Source: Flavobacterium sp. DG2-3
Lineage (GTDB): Bacteria; Bacteroidota; Bacteroidia; Flavobacteriales; Flavobacteriaceae
Direction: 5' to 3'
NCBI RefSeq assembly: GCF_030730925.1
Contig: NZ_JAVAMB010000008.1
Span: forward strand, 1 to 64,000
DNA length: 64,000 bases
Positions 51,605 to 59,682 of this stretch are shown here, in pieces; within the stretch, counting starts at the first letter, position 1, and the number at the start of each line of letters is the position of its first letter. Both the position numbers and the translations under genes were made by a program. A model generated the notes under the pieces. The model searched no databases and was not told where the DNA came from. It saw only the letters and a program-made list of their open reading frames with translations.

Positions 51605-52969
51605 ATGAATAAAAAACACCATTCCAACGATATACTTTCCAATTTAGGAATTAAGAACCTGAATGAGATGCAGGAAATGGCACACGATGCTATTTTAAAC
51701 GAAAACAATGTTTTGTTACTTTCTCCAACTGGATCTGGAAAAACGTTAGCTTTCTTGCTTCCGATTTTAGAAATGTTACAGCCAGAAATTCTTTCAGTTC
51801 AATGTTTAATTCTGGTTCCATCTCGCGAATTGGGACTTCAGATCGAGCAGGTTTGGAAGAAAATGGGAACGCAGTACAAAGTCAATATTTGTTACGGCGG
51901 ACACTCGATCGATACTGAAATCAAAAATTTGAGCAATCCGCCAGCGGTTTTAATTGGAACGCCTGGAAGAATTGCAGACCATATTGACAGAGAAACTTTT
52001 AGAACCGATAAAATTCAAACTTTGATTTTAGATGAGTTTGATAAATCGCTGCAATTAGGTTTTCACGAACAGATGTCTTTCATCATTGGAAGATTGCCGA
52101 AAGTAAACAAACGCGTTTTGGTTTCTGCGACTTCAGATATCGAAATTCCGAAATATACAAGAGTTGTAAATCCGATTACTTTAGATTTTATTCCAGAAGA
52201 GGAAGAAAAAGCCAATCTTTCTATGAAAATGGTGATTTCGCCTTCAAAAGATAAATTGCAGAGTTTGTTTAATTTAATCTGTTCTTTAAATTCAGAATCG
52301 GCGATTATTTTCTGTAATCATCGCGATGCTGCAGAACGTATAAGCGATACTTTAAACGAAAAAGGAATTTATTCGGTGTATTATCACGGCGGAATGGATC
52401 AGGAAGAACGTGAAAGAGCTTTGATTCAGTTTAGAAACGGAAGTGTTACGTATTTAGTCACAACCGATTTGGCGGCGCGTGGTTTGGATATTCCAGAAAT
52501 GAAACACGTTATTCATTATCATCTTCCTTTAAAAGAAGATGAATTCACGCACCGAAATGGTCGTACGGCGCGTATGCAGGCAACGGGTACGGCGTATATT
52601 ATCATTCACGAAAGTGAAAAAGAACTAGATTACATTGATTATGAAATGGATGTTTTGGATGTTGATGGAAAAGTTTCGCTGCCAAAACCACCTCAATTCC
52701 AAACGATTTATATCAGTGGTGGAAAGAAAACAAAGCTGAATAAATTTGATATTGTGGGTTTCTTTTCTCAAAAAGGAAAACTAGAAAAAGACGATTTAGG
52801 CCTAATCGAAGTAAAAGATTTTGTTTCGTTTGCAGCTGTAAAATATAATAAAGTAAAAGATCTTCTGAAAAACATTAAAGATGAAAAAATGAAAGGTAAG
52901 AAGTTTAAAATTGAAGTTGCCCGAAATGTTATTAAAAAAGAGGAAGAGGAGAAGAAGGGGGAATATTAG
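51605..52969 (+). CDS. DEAD-box ATP-dependent RNA helicase
   Basis: 454 aa from the ATG at 51605 (MNKKHHSNDILSNLG); an in-frame ATG at 51551 lies upstream of the promoter element and inside a palindrome. Motifs in order: Q-type LGIKNLNEMQ, Walker A PTGSGKT (41-47), PSRELG, GTPGR, the D-E-F-D variant of DEAD in LILDEFDKS, SAT, and HRNGRTARM. The C-terminal ~75 residues hold a small RNA-binding-like region ending in a Lys/Glu-rich tail. Likely works in RNA folding or ribosome assembly. Confidence 0.9.
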   Translation: MNKKHHSNDILSNLGIKNLNEMQEMAHDAILNENNVLLLSPTGSGKTLAFLLPILEMLQPEILSVQCLILVPSRELGLQIEQVWKKMGTQYKVNICYGGHSIDTEIKNLSNPPAVLIGTPGRIADHIDRETFRTDKIQTLILDEFDKSLQLGFHEQMSFIIGRLPKVNKRVLVSATSDIEIPKYTRVVNPITLDFIPEEEEKANLSMKMVISPSKDKLQSLFNLICSLNSESAIIFCNHRDAAERISDTLNEKGIYSVYYHGGMDQEERERALIQFRNGSVTYLVTTDLAARGLDIPEMKHVIHYHLPLKEDEFTHRNGRTARMQATGTAYIIIHESEKELDYIDYEMDVLDVDGKVSLPKPPQFQTIYISGGKKTKLNKFDIVGFFSQKGKLEKDDLGLIEVKDFVSFAAVKYNKVKDLLKNIKDEKMKGKKFKIEVARNVIKKEEEEKKGEY

Positions 52970-53345
52970 ATAATTAGACAATTTGAGAATTAGAGAATTA
53001 GGTTTTTGCTATATACTCTCATAAATTTTTTATGCTTGAATAATTTTTGAGAAGCTTATCCAGTGTTTGTCATCCTGAGGAACGAAGGATTTCCGCAAGT
53101 AGCTCTGCAAAGATTGGAGATGTACTTTGTGAAGCTTTTGCCTTCGTAAAGATTGGTTAAAAGATGAATTGGAATTTGGGATTTTTTTATTGGAATTTAA
53201 AAGTCAATTATTTGTATTTCAGTTGATTGTGTTTTTGTAACTACAATTTACAATTTTATGTTAAAAAAATAATCAATTGATAGGTGTTTTTTCAATATTT
53301 CTATGTTTTTTTGTGATCGTAAAATTTGTAAACCCCAAATACCAC
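52970..53345. other. Gap of simple repeats, no gene
   Basis: 376 bases. Words 'aattaga' (52968-53000), a half-palindrome TTGTCATCCTGAGGAACGAA and GGATTTCCGCAAGTAGCTC (53069-53108) related to that at 57401-57504, and GGAATTTGGGATTT (53171-53184). Confidence 0.45.
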
Positions 53346-53789
53346 ATGAAAAAGATTATTACTCTTACCGCATTGTTTTTTAGTTTTGTTTCGTTTGCAC
53401 AGGTTAAAGTACTAGAAACGGTTCCTGTTGAGAAACTAGGAAAAGTAAACAACAATTACATTCAGAAAATTGGTGACGAATACACAGTGTATTACACTAT
53501 TATTCAAAGTGATGACGATTCTACTTTGAGAAAATTTTCATTCAAAAACATTGATAATGCTTACAACTCTTTGTACAACATTATCATGGGCGGATTTACA
53601 GCGTCTCCGTTGTACGATATCAAATTGGAGTTACCTAACAACTACATTTGGTTACACTACACAGGAAATGTTGTTCCAGACAAAGCTACAGTTCAATTTA
53701 TGGTTTCTGGTAAAGAAAGAGATGCTGCAACAAACAACGTTTCTGAGCCATTCGTAAAAGACCAAATCAGTAAATTATTCCAAAAATAA
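53346..53789 (+). CDS. Small secreted protein, unknown function
   Basis: 147 aa from the ATG at 53346 (MKKIITLTALFFSFVSFAQ), a signal peptide with cleavage likely after residue 19. An in-frame start 23 codons earlier would only add a hydrophobic stretch. The mature part has no family that I recognise; it is strand-rich (YTVYYTIIQSDDDSTLRKFS) with no cysteines. Single gene with a strong terminator. Confidence 0.75.
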   Translation: MKKIITLTALFFSFVSFAQVKVLETVPVEKLGKVNNNYIQKIGDEYTVYYTIIQSDDDSTLRKFSFKNIDNAYNSLYNIIMGGFTASPLYDIKLELPNNYIWLHYTGNVVPDKATVQFMVSGKERDAATNNVSEPFVKDQISKLFQK

Positions 53790-53860
53790 TTTTCTTTAAG
53801 GTTCAAAGATACAAAGTAAGAAAGGGGCAAAGTTTTTAAGCTTGTCTCTATCTATAATAT

Positions 53861-53892
53861 AAAAAAGCTGTTCTAATCGAACAGCTTTTTTT
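53861..53892 (+). terminator. Terminator of the 147-aa protein gene
   Basis: GCTGTTC and GAACAGC form a 7-bp stem extended by A and T runs on the two sides, ~70 bases after the stop. Confidence 0.85.
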
Positions 53893-53904
53893 GTTTCTTG
53901 TTTT

Positions 53905-54072
53905 TTAACTGCAAAGCACGCAAAGTTTATTTTTTAGATGCTTTACAAAAGCAAAGTTCGCAAAGCTTTATGTAAAAAACTTTGCGAACTTTGCGTATAT
54001 CTTTGCGAACTTTGCGGTTAAGTTATTAAGCATTAAAAGAAACTTAGAAGCTTAGCAACTTAGAACCTCAGA
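53905..54072. repeat. 'Gcaaag' palindrome and 'ttagaa' words
   Basis: AACTGCAAAGCACGCAAAG (53908-53926) pairs imperfectly with CTTTGCGAACTTTGCGGTT (54001-54019), with further CTTTGCGAACTTTGCG copies inside. It is followed by AGAAGCTTAGCAACTTAGA words up to the stop of the PhnA-like gene. Confidence 0.65.
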
Positions 54073-54075
54073 AGC

Positions 54076-54654
54076 TTATATTTTCTTCACATACTGCGTA
54101 ATAATCACAATCTGCTGTCCATCAACTTTTCCTTCTATATATTCAGCATTTTCGTGATCTAAACGAATGTTTCTAACCGCAGTTCCTTGTTTAGCAACCA
54201 TACTAGAACCTTTTACTTTAAGATCTTTAATTAGAACAACTGAATCTCCGTGTTGTAGTACTACACCGTTACTGTCACGGTGAACCAGTTTATTTTCGTC
54301 ATCTTCGCCTTCTCCAGTTGCTTTTGCCCATTCTAACGTATCTTCGTCTAGGTACATCATGTCTAGCAATTCCTGTGGCCATCCAGCTGCGCGTAAACGG
54401 CTTAACATTCTCCAGGCAACAACTTGTACAGGAATATTTTCGTTCCACATACTGTCATTCAGGCATCTCCAGTGATTTAAATCAACATTGTCTGGATTTT
54501 CAATTTGGTCAATACACGTGTTACAGGCTAATATAGCTTCATCAATTCCGCCTTTTTTAGTTGGCAGGACTTGATAAACTTTTAAATTCTCTTCAGCACC
54601 ACAAAGCTCACATTTAGATCCGCTTCGTTTGCTTAATTCTCTTTCGATGCTCAT
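54076..54654 (-). CDS. PhnA-domain zinc-ribbon protein
   Basis: 192 aa. The N-terminus has two C-x-x-C pairs (CELCG at 15-19 and CNTC near 44-47), a zinc ribbon. The C-terminal ~70 residues (DSNGVVLQHGDSVVLIKDLK, then VKGSSMVAKQGTAVRNIRLD) form the SH3-like PhnA domain. Despite the name there is no evidence of a role in phosphonate breakdown, and no phn genes are near. Single gene; cytoplasmic. Confidence 0.85.
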   Translation of the reverse strand: MSIERELSKRSGSKCELCGAEENLKVYQVLPTKKGGIDEAILACNTCIDQIENPDNVDLNHWRCLNDSMWNENIPVQVVAWRMLSRLRAAGWPQELLDMMYLDEDTLEWAKATGEGEDDENKLVHRDSNGVVLQHGDSVVLIKDLKVKGSSMVAKQGTAVRNIRLDHENAEYIEGKVDGQQIVIITQYVKKI

Positions 54655-54776
54655 TATTTATTGTTTATTTTGAAAATGCGAATTTACTTATAATTTGGTT
54701 CGCGGGCAAATATTATTATTTAGTATAAACGGATTAAAATCCGTCCCCACAATATGTTTCAAGCCTCTGGCTTTTT

Positions 54777-55235
54777 TTACTTTTTCACTCTAACCGCATT
54801 CGGAACCAGCATCTCATATTCGCCGCCATGACGCAATACATCGCGTACAATGCTCGAACTTATAAATGAAGTACTTGCAGCTGTCAACAAGAAAACAGTT
54901 TCTATTTTAGACAATTTTCTATTGGTGTGTGCAATGGCTTTTTCGAATTCGAAATCGGCTGGGTTGCGCAAGCCTCTTAGAATAAAATTTGCTTTTTCTT
55001 TTTTGGCTAAATCTATTGTTAATCCTTCATACGTGATAACCGAAATTTTTGGCTCGTCTTTGAAAGTTTCTTCAATAAAGCGCTTTCTTTCTTCTAGAGA
55101 AAACATGTATTTTTTTTCGGCATTGACACCAATTGCAATAATAATTTCGTCAAATAAAGGAATTCCTCTTTTGATAATATCTTCGTGTCCAAGTGTAATG
55201 GGGTCAAATGATCCTGGAAATATGGCTTTACGCAT
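54777..55235 (-). CDS. coaD: Phosphopantetheine adenylyltransferase
   Basis: 152 aa. Makes dephospho-CoA from 4'-phosphopantetheine and ATP, the fourth step of CoA synthesis. PGSFDPITLGHEDI (7-20) contains the T-x-G-H nucleotidyl-transfer motif, and ISSSIVRDVLRHGG near the C-terminus is conserved. Normal length. Part of the coaD-DUF421-ddl minus-strand group, though repeats separate the genes. Confidence 0.96.
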   Translation of the reverse strand: MRKAIFPGSFDPITLGHEDIIKRGIPLFDEIIIAIGVNAEKKYMFSLEERKRFIEETFKDEPKISVITYEGLTIDLAKKEKANFILRGLRNPADFEFEKAIAHTNRKLSKIETVFLLTAASTSFISSSIVRDVLRHGGEYEMLVPNAVRVKK

Positions 55236-55239
55236 TTGT

Positions 55240-55375
55240 TTAAGGTTCTAAGGTTCTGAGTCGCTAAGATACTAAGTTTTTTTTCTTTTGACGGTTAATG
55301 CTACAAAGGAACGAAGGCACAAAGTTTTTTATTTAAGGATCTGAGATTCTGAGTTGCTAAGCAACTAGTTTTTTC
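55240..55375. repeat. 'Ctaaggttctgag' repeat cluster
   Basis: GGTTCTAAGGTTCTGAGTCG and AGATTCTGAGTTGCTAAG direct copies ~90 bases apart between coaD and the DUF421 gene. Not coding. Confidence 0.5.
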
Positions 55376-55420
55376 TTTTAAGATTGGAATTTGGAATTTA
55401 AAAAAATTGGAATTTAAAAC

Positions 55421-56113
55421 TTAAGTGATTCTCCTTGTATTTATCGATTCTACCCATTCTTCTTTTTGGCAGACTTGGCAGGTTGCCGTACCTTTTTTTT
55501 GTTCAGTTGTGTTGCCACAGAACGAGCAGGAGTAGATGCCGTCTTTTGGAATAATCTTGCTTTTTGCTTCAAACAATAAAGGTAAAATAGGAAGACCATA
55601 ACCAACTTCTTCGTCTTTATAATAAAAAACACTTATTTCGCCACTGGTTTCAATAAAAGCGTGTTTTACTTGTCCCAGATGTTCAATCGATTTGATGCGG
55701 AGTTCGGCGAAAAACTCGTCTTGTGCCAGTGCTTCTTTTCTGAAAGAGGTCAATGAAAATTTCCCGTCATTAATCAGACATTCGGTTTTTCCTTCTATGA
55801 ATTCTTCAAATTTTTTGCTTTTTCCTGTAAGCCAAGTTACTATGCGATATAAAACAATTATCACAGTAAAAACGATAATGGCAGGAACAATTCCAACATC
55901 TTCATAAAACATTGGGTCACCAGCTGCAGAGCCAAGTGCTATAATAATTACAGTCTCAAAAATCGATAATTGCTTTACACCTCGTTTTCCAGCTAATTTT
56001 AGGGTTAGCAGCAAAATAATGAACATTACGGTAGAACGAAATATCACCTCCAAAAGGAATATTTCAGGAAGTTCATTAAATAATAATCGGTTCCATTCGA
56101 AGATTTGTTTCAT
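55421..56113 (-). CDS. DUF421 membrane protein with C-terminal zinc ribbon
   Basis: 230 aa. Three N-terminal hydrophobic segments (about 20-40, 50-66, 74-92), the DUF421 cytoplasmic domain (EGKTECLINDGKFSLTSFRK; FFAELRIKSIEHLGQVKHAF), then an added C-terminal zinc ribbon with two C-x-x-C pairs (CSFCG and CQVC). The ribbon is absent from the shorter homologue at 16837-17355. Function unknown. Confidence 0.82.
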   Translation of the reverse strand: MKQIFEWNRLLFNELPEIFLLEVIFRSTVMFIILLLTLKLAGKRGVKQLSIFETVIIIALGSAAGDPMFYEDVGIVPAIIVFTVIIVLYRIVTWLTGKSKKFEEFIEGKTECLINDGKFSLTSFRKEALAQDEFFAELRIKSIEHLGQVKHAFIETSGEISVFYYKDEEVGYGLPILPLLFEAKSKIIPKDGIYSCSFCGNTTEQKKGTATCQVCQKEEWVESINTRRIT

Positions 56114-56290
56114 TTTTTAAGTTGCTAAGATTCTAAGTAACTAAGGTACTAAGTTTTGGTATTCGAAATTTATCGTAATTTCTATGTTGTGCAACGATAT
56201 TATATGTAAATTATGAAAACCTTATTGGCAGATTGAATGGAATTTAAAAAGGCGCTAAAATCTTAGAATCTTAGCGCCTTAGTATCTTAG
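56114..56290. repeat. 'Ctaagattctaag' repeats around a gap
   Basis: GTTGCTAAGATTCTAAGTAA at the left and AAATCTTAGAATCTTAGCGC at the right form a loose inverted repeat between ddl and the DUF421 gene. No gene. Confidence 0.55.
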
Positions 56291-56295
56291 TAGCT

Positions 56296-57267
56296 TTAAG
56301 AAAGAGCTAACTCAATTGCATTTGTGAATAATTCTTCTAATGAAATTCCGGCTGCTTTTGCTTGTTGCGGAATCAGACTTTCTGTTGTTAAGCCTGGAAT
56401 CGTGTTCATTTCGAGCATGTGTGGCTCGTCGTTTACGATAATGAATTCGCTTCTTGAGAAGCCTTTCATTTTTAAAACTTCGTAAGCGCGTTTTGCAGTT
56501 TCGCCTACTTTTTTAGTCATTTCATCTGAAATCCTCGCAGGAGTAATTTCTTGCGATTTTCCTTCGTATTTCGCTTCGTAATCGAAGAAATCATTGTCTG
56601 AAACGATTTCTGTTATTGGTAAAACGATAACTTCTCCTTTGTAGTTGATTACGCCGACAGAAACTTCTGTTCCGTCAAGGAAACTTTCGATAATGATTTC
56701 GTTGTCTTCTTTGTAAGCGACTTCAATTGCAATTGGAAGCTCAGCCTCTGTTTTTACTTTTGAAATTCCGAAACTTGAACCCGCTTTGTTTGGTTTTACG
56801 AAACAAGGCAATCCCACTTTTTCGATGATTTCTGCTGTGTTTATTTTATCTCCTTTATTCAAATAATAAGAAATCGCAGTTTTGATTCCGTATGGTTTTA
56901 AAACCGATAATAAATCTCTTTTGTTGAAAGTTAAAGCTGACTGGTAATAATCGCAAGAAGATTGTGGCATGCCGATTAATTCGAAATAAGCTTGCATTAA
57001 TCCGTCTTCTCCCGGAGTTCCGTGAATGGCGTTGAAAACACAATCAAATGTGATTTTCTGACCGTTTACAGTAACAGAAAAATCATTCCTGTCGATTGGG
57101 AATTCAGTGTCGTTTTCGTCTACATAAACCCATTTTTCTTTAAAAATGTGAATACGGAATCCGTTGTATTTTGTTTTGTCAAGATATTGGTAAACGACAT
57201 TTCCGCTGATTAATGAGATTTTGTATTCGCTGGAATAGCCGCCCATGATAATGGCAATATTTTTCAT
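56296..57267 (-). CDS. ddl: D-alanine--D-alanine ligase
   Basis: 323 aa, ATP-grasp. Joins two D-Ala for peptidoglycan synthesis. N-terminal MKNIAIIMGGYSSEYKISL, then NAIHGTPGEDGLMQ, PCFVKPNKAGSSFGISKV (ATP-binding Lys), and C-terminal LEMNTIPGLTTESLIPQQA. Normal length. It lies opposite the PASTA-rluD pair across a repeat-filled 539-base gap. Confidence 0.95.
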   Translation of the reverse strand: MKNIAIIMGGYSSEYKISLISGNVVYQYLDKTKYNGFRIHIFKEKWVYVDENDTEFPIDRNDFSVTVNGQKITFDCVFNAIHGTPGEDGLMQAYFELIGMPQSSCDYYQSALTFNKRDLLSVLKPYGIKTAISYYLNKGDKINTAEIIEKVGLPCFVKPNKAGSSFGISKVKTEAELPIAIEVAYKEDNEIIIESFLDGTEVSVGVINYKGEVIVLPITEIVSDNDFFDYEAKYEGKSQEITPARISDEMTKKVGETAKRAYEVLKMKGFSRSEFIIVNDEPHMLEMNTIPGLTTESLIPQQAKAAGISLEELFTNAIELALS

Positions 57268-57400
57268 TTTTATATTTTTAGTTTTATTGTTTTATTGTTT
57301 TTTGGCCACGACTCGAGCGATAGCGAACTGGCGAAGCAATTCACGAATTACGCTAATTTTTTTGTCAAAGATTGCACTGATTAAAGGATTTTTTTCAATC

Positions 57401-57504
57401 TTGTCATTTCGACGAAGGAGAAATCTCCGCAAGTAGCTCCACAAAGAAAATTACCAATCTTTGTCGAGTTTCTCACGAAGATTTCTCCTTCGTCGAAATG
57501 ACAA
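57401..57504. repeat. Palindrome with perfect 26-bp arms
   Basis: 57401-57426 (starting TTGTCATTTCGACGAAGGAG) is the exact reverse complement of 57479-57504. Its TGTCATTTCGA and GAGAAATC words are shared with the inner arms in the thrB-thrC gap. Confidence 0.9.
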
Positions 57505-57573
57505 ATATTGCGTTGATTCTTTGATTTTACCCATGAAGGCAAATTGTACTTTTTTAAAATAAAGAACGTTCTT

Positions 57574-57692
57574 ATGAAACCGAGTGCCCTAGCCCTGATG
57601 GGAACGGCATCTCCCGATTTAGAAAAACAAGGCTTTTTAGCCGTAGTTTTTGTTAATCGGGAATACAGTGGACAGCAGGAATAGCTCCTGAA
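57574..57692. ncRNA. Structured repeat element, candidate RNA
   Basis: Three coaxial stems are exact: TCCCGATT/AATCGGGA (57613-57620 with 57656-57663), AAAAAC/GTTTTT (57624-57629 with 57647-57652) and GGCT/AGCC closing a TTTT loop (57632-57635 with 57640-57643). A 3' hairpin CAGGA/TCCTG follows. The flanks GAGTGCCCTAGCCCTGATGG and GGACAGCAGGAATAGCTCCT match a pattern I remember from other flavobacterial intergenic regions. Strand and function unknown; a repeat without RNA function is the alternative. Confidence 0.4.
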
Positions 57693-57778
57693 AAATAAAA
57701 AATCAAATTTTGAAATTCCAAATTCCAAGAGTTCTATGTTTAAAACAAAATTATCATTTTTTTTGAAACGAAATACTT

Positions 57779-57786
57779 TATCTTTG
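57779..57786 (+). promoter_or_regulatory. -7 promoter element of the PASTA-rluD pair
   Basis: TATCTTTG matches TAnnTTTG exactly, with a T-rich -33 region (57757-57764) upstream and the ATG 20 bases downstream. Confidence 0.5.
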
Positions 57787-57806
57787 TCGCTATTAAAAAT
57801 AAATTT

Positions 57807-58427
57807 ATGAGTTTACGTCAGTATTTAACAAGCCGAGTTTTTTTCTTGCAATTGCTTGCTGCCGCTGCTATTATTGCGGCTATTGGTTATTTATTTATGC
57901 ATTGGTTGACTTTTACGACTGATCACGGACACGAAATCGCGGTTCCGAATTTGTCTAAATTAACTGAAGAACAAGTAGAAGCAAAGCTAGATGAACTTGA
58001 TTTGGACTATGTACTTTTGGATAGCGTTGATTATAGAAGTGAATTCCCAAAATATAGTGTTGTAGAACAAGATCCGCTGCCTGGAACGAAGGTAAAAGTG
58101 GGTAGAAAAATTTATATCAAGATTAATGCTTCTGGTTTTTCTTCTGTGAAAATTCCAGATTTGATCGAGAAAACGTATCGTGAGGCTGTGCCAACGCTTA
58201 AAGCTTTAGGTTTGGAGCCAGGAACGATTACGTATATTCCAAACCTTGGAAAAGATATGGTTTTGGAAATGCGTTTGAAAGGCAGAAACTTAAAAGTAGG
58301 AGACCGTGTGCTTAAAGCTTCAAAAATTGATTTGGTTTTAGGAGACGGAAAAGCAAGTTATGTAGATGAAAGTCAGGCAGCAGACAGTACTGCGGTACCT
58401 GCAGAAACCCCAAGTGATGAACAATAA
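57807..58427 (+). CDS. Membrane-anchored PASTA-domain protein
   Basis: 206 aa. One membrane segment (about 11-35) and two PASTA domains outside (about 43-107: AVPNLSKLTEEQVEAKLDEL; and 113-182: KIPDLIEKTYREAVPTLKAL). No kinase domain, unlike the PASTA kinases of Gram-positives. The C-terminus is short and disordered. PASTA domains bind peptidoglycan or muropeptides in other proteins, which fits the nearby ddl. Overlaps rluD by 11 bases. Confidence 0.9.
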   Translation: MSLRQYLTSRVFFLQLLAAAAIIAAIGYLFMHWLTFTTDHGHEIAVPNLSKLTEEQVEAKLDELDLDYVLLDSVDYRSEFPKYSVVEQDPLPGTKVKVGRKIYIKINASGFSSVKIPDLIEKTYREAVPTLKALGLEPGTITYIPNLGKDMVLEMRLKGRNLKVGDRVLKASKIDLVLGDGKASYVDESQAADSTAVPAETPSDEQ

Positions 58428-59460
58428 TATTGAAGAAAATTTAGATCTGGAAGACGAATTATTTGAGCACTACAGATTTGAAGTCCCTAAAGGTCAAGCG
58501 TTTTTACGTATTGACAAATATTTAATGTATTTGATTCCGAATGCCACGCGTAATAAAATTCAGAACGCGGCAACTAATGGAAACATTTTTGTGAATGATA
58601 TTCCAGTAAAATCAAATTATAAAGTTAAGCCTTTTGATGTGATAACGGTTATGTTGTCGCATCCTCCGTTTGAAAATCATATTCTTCCTGAAGATATTCC
58701 GCTGAATATTGTTTACGAAGATGACGCTCTTTTATTGATTAATAAAGAGCCAGGGATGGTTGTGCACCCAGGTCACGGAAATTATACTGGGACTTTGGTA
58801 AATGCTTTGGCACATCATTTTGATAACCTGCCAATGAATAGCAGCGAGCGTCCAGGTTTGGTTCACCGAATTGATAAAGACACTTCTGGTCTTTTGGTTG
58901 TAGCTAAAACAGAGGCTGCAATGACGCATTTGGCGAAACAGTTTGAAGCTAAAACGACTGAACGTGAATATATTGCTTTGGTTTGGGGAAATGTTACTGC
59001 AGATAGCGGTACCATTGAAGGCAACCTAGCAAGACATTTAAAAGACCGCATGCAAATGGCTGTTTTTGCAGATCCAGAGATCGGAAAACCTGCAATTACG
59101 CATTATAAAGTTTTGGAGCGTTTTGGTTATGTAACTCTTATTTCTTGCAAGTTGGAAACGGGTAGAACGCACCAGATTCGCGCGCACATGAAACATATCG
59201 GACATCCGTTATTTAATGACGAACGTTACGGAGGTCATTTGATTTTGAAAGGAACGACTTTTACGAAATACAAACAGTTTATTGAGAATTGTTTTAAAGC
59301 TTTGCCACGTCAGGCGCTACATGCTAAAACGCTTGGTTTTGTTCATCCAAATACCGGTGAATTAATGCGTTTTGATACGGAATTGCCAGATGATTTTAAA
59401 GAATGTATTGAGAAATGGCGCAATTATGTGAAAACGCATAATACGGATGAGGAGGAATAA
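58417..59460 (+). CDS. rluD: RluD-type pseudouridine synthase
   Basis: 347 aa from the ATG at 58417 (MNNNIEENLDLEDEL); the frame is open upstream inside the PASTA gene, but an 11-base overlap is the simplest reading. N-terminal S4 RNA-binding domain (about 28-85: FLRIDKYLMYLIPNATRNKI), then the RsuA/RluD catalytic core with HRIDKDTSGLLVVAKT and catalytic Asp153. TGRTHQIRAHMKHIGHPL is conserved. Modifies 23S rRNA (positions near 1911-1917 in E. coli); the exact sites here are inferred. Confidence 0.92.
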   Translation: MNNNIEENLDLEDELFEHYRFEVPKGQAFLRIDKYLMYLIPNATRNKIQNAATNGNIFVNDIPVKSNYKVKPFDVITVMLSHPPFENHILPEDIPLNIVYEDDALLLINKEPGMVVHPGHGNYTGTLVNALAHHFDNLPMNSSERPGLVHRIDKDTSGLLVVAKTEAAMTHLAKQFEAKTTEREYIALVWGNVTADSGTIEGNLARHLKDRMQMAVFADPEIGKPAITHYKVLERFGYVTLISCKLETGRTHQIRAHMKHIGHPLFNDERYGGHLILKGTTFTKYKQFIENCFKALPRQALHAKTLGFVHPNTGELMRFDTELPDDFKECIEKWRNYVKTHNTDEEE

Positions 59461-59507
59461 TAATTAGATAATTTGTTAATTAGGAAATTTGTTAATTTTA
59501 GATACAC

Positions 59508-59546
59508 AAAAAATCAAGCTCCATTTTGGAGCTTGATTTTCTTTTT
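59508..59546 (+). terminator. Terminator after rluD
   Basis: AAAATCAAGCTCC and GGAGCTTGATTTT form a 13-bp stem around a short T-rich loop, followed by CTTTTT, ~50 bases after the stop. Confidence 0.88.
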
Positions 59547-59565
59547 AGAGGTTCTATTATAAACT

Positions 59566-59640
59566 ATAGCCCACGGTTTCAACCGTGAGGGAACGTATTG
59601 TGATTATCGATTGCGTCCCCAAGGTTGAACCGTGGGCTAT
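59566..59640. repeat. 'Agcccacggtt' inverted repeat
   Basis: ATAGCCCACGGTTTCAACC (59566-59584) pairs with GGTTGAACCGTGGGCTAT (59623-59640) apart from one extra T. GGGAACG and CGTCCC pair inside. A related GGATTAAAATCCGTCCCC word is at 54731-54748. Confidence 0.85.
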
Positions 59641-59682
59641 GGTTGAAAAGGTTGTGTAAATTTTGAATTTAATGATTTTATT

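Larger units (their letters stand above)
57268..57806. other. ddl-PASTA divergent gap with two structured repeats
   Basis: 539 bases, no convincing gene. It holds the palindrome at 57401-57504, the structured element at 57574-57692, an 'aaattccaaattcca' stretch (57711-57729), and the -7 element TATCTTTG at 57779-57786, 20 bases before the PASTA gene. Confidence 0.6.

Noticed and set aside
57381..57728. 115-codon open frame in the ddl-PASTA gap
   Set aside because: It spans a perfect palindrome and a structured repeat; the translation is repeat-derived.
57762..57786. TTTG at 57762-57765 as the -33 element of the PASTA gene promoter
   Set aside because: The spacer to TATCTTTG is only 13 bases, too short for the usual 17-19; only the -7 element is kept.
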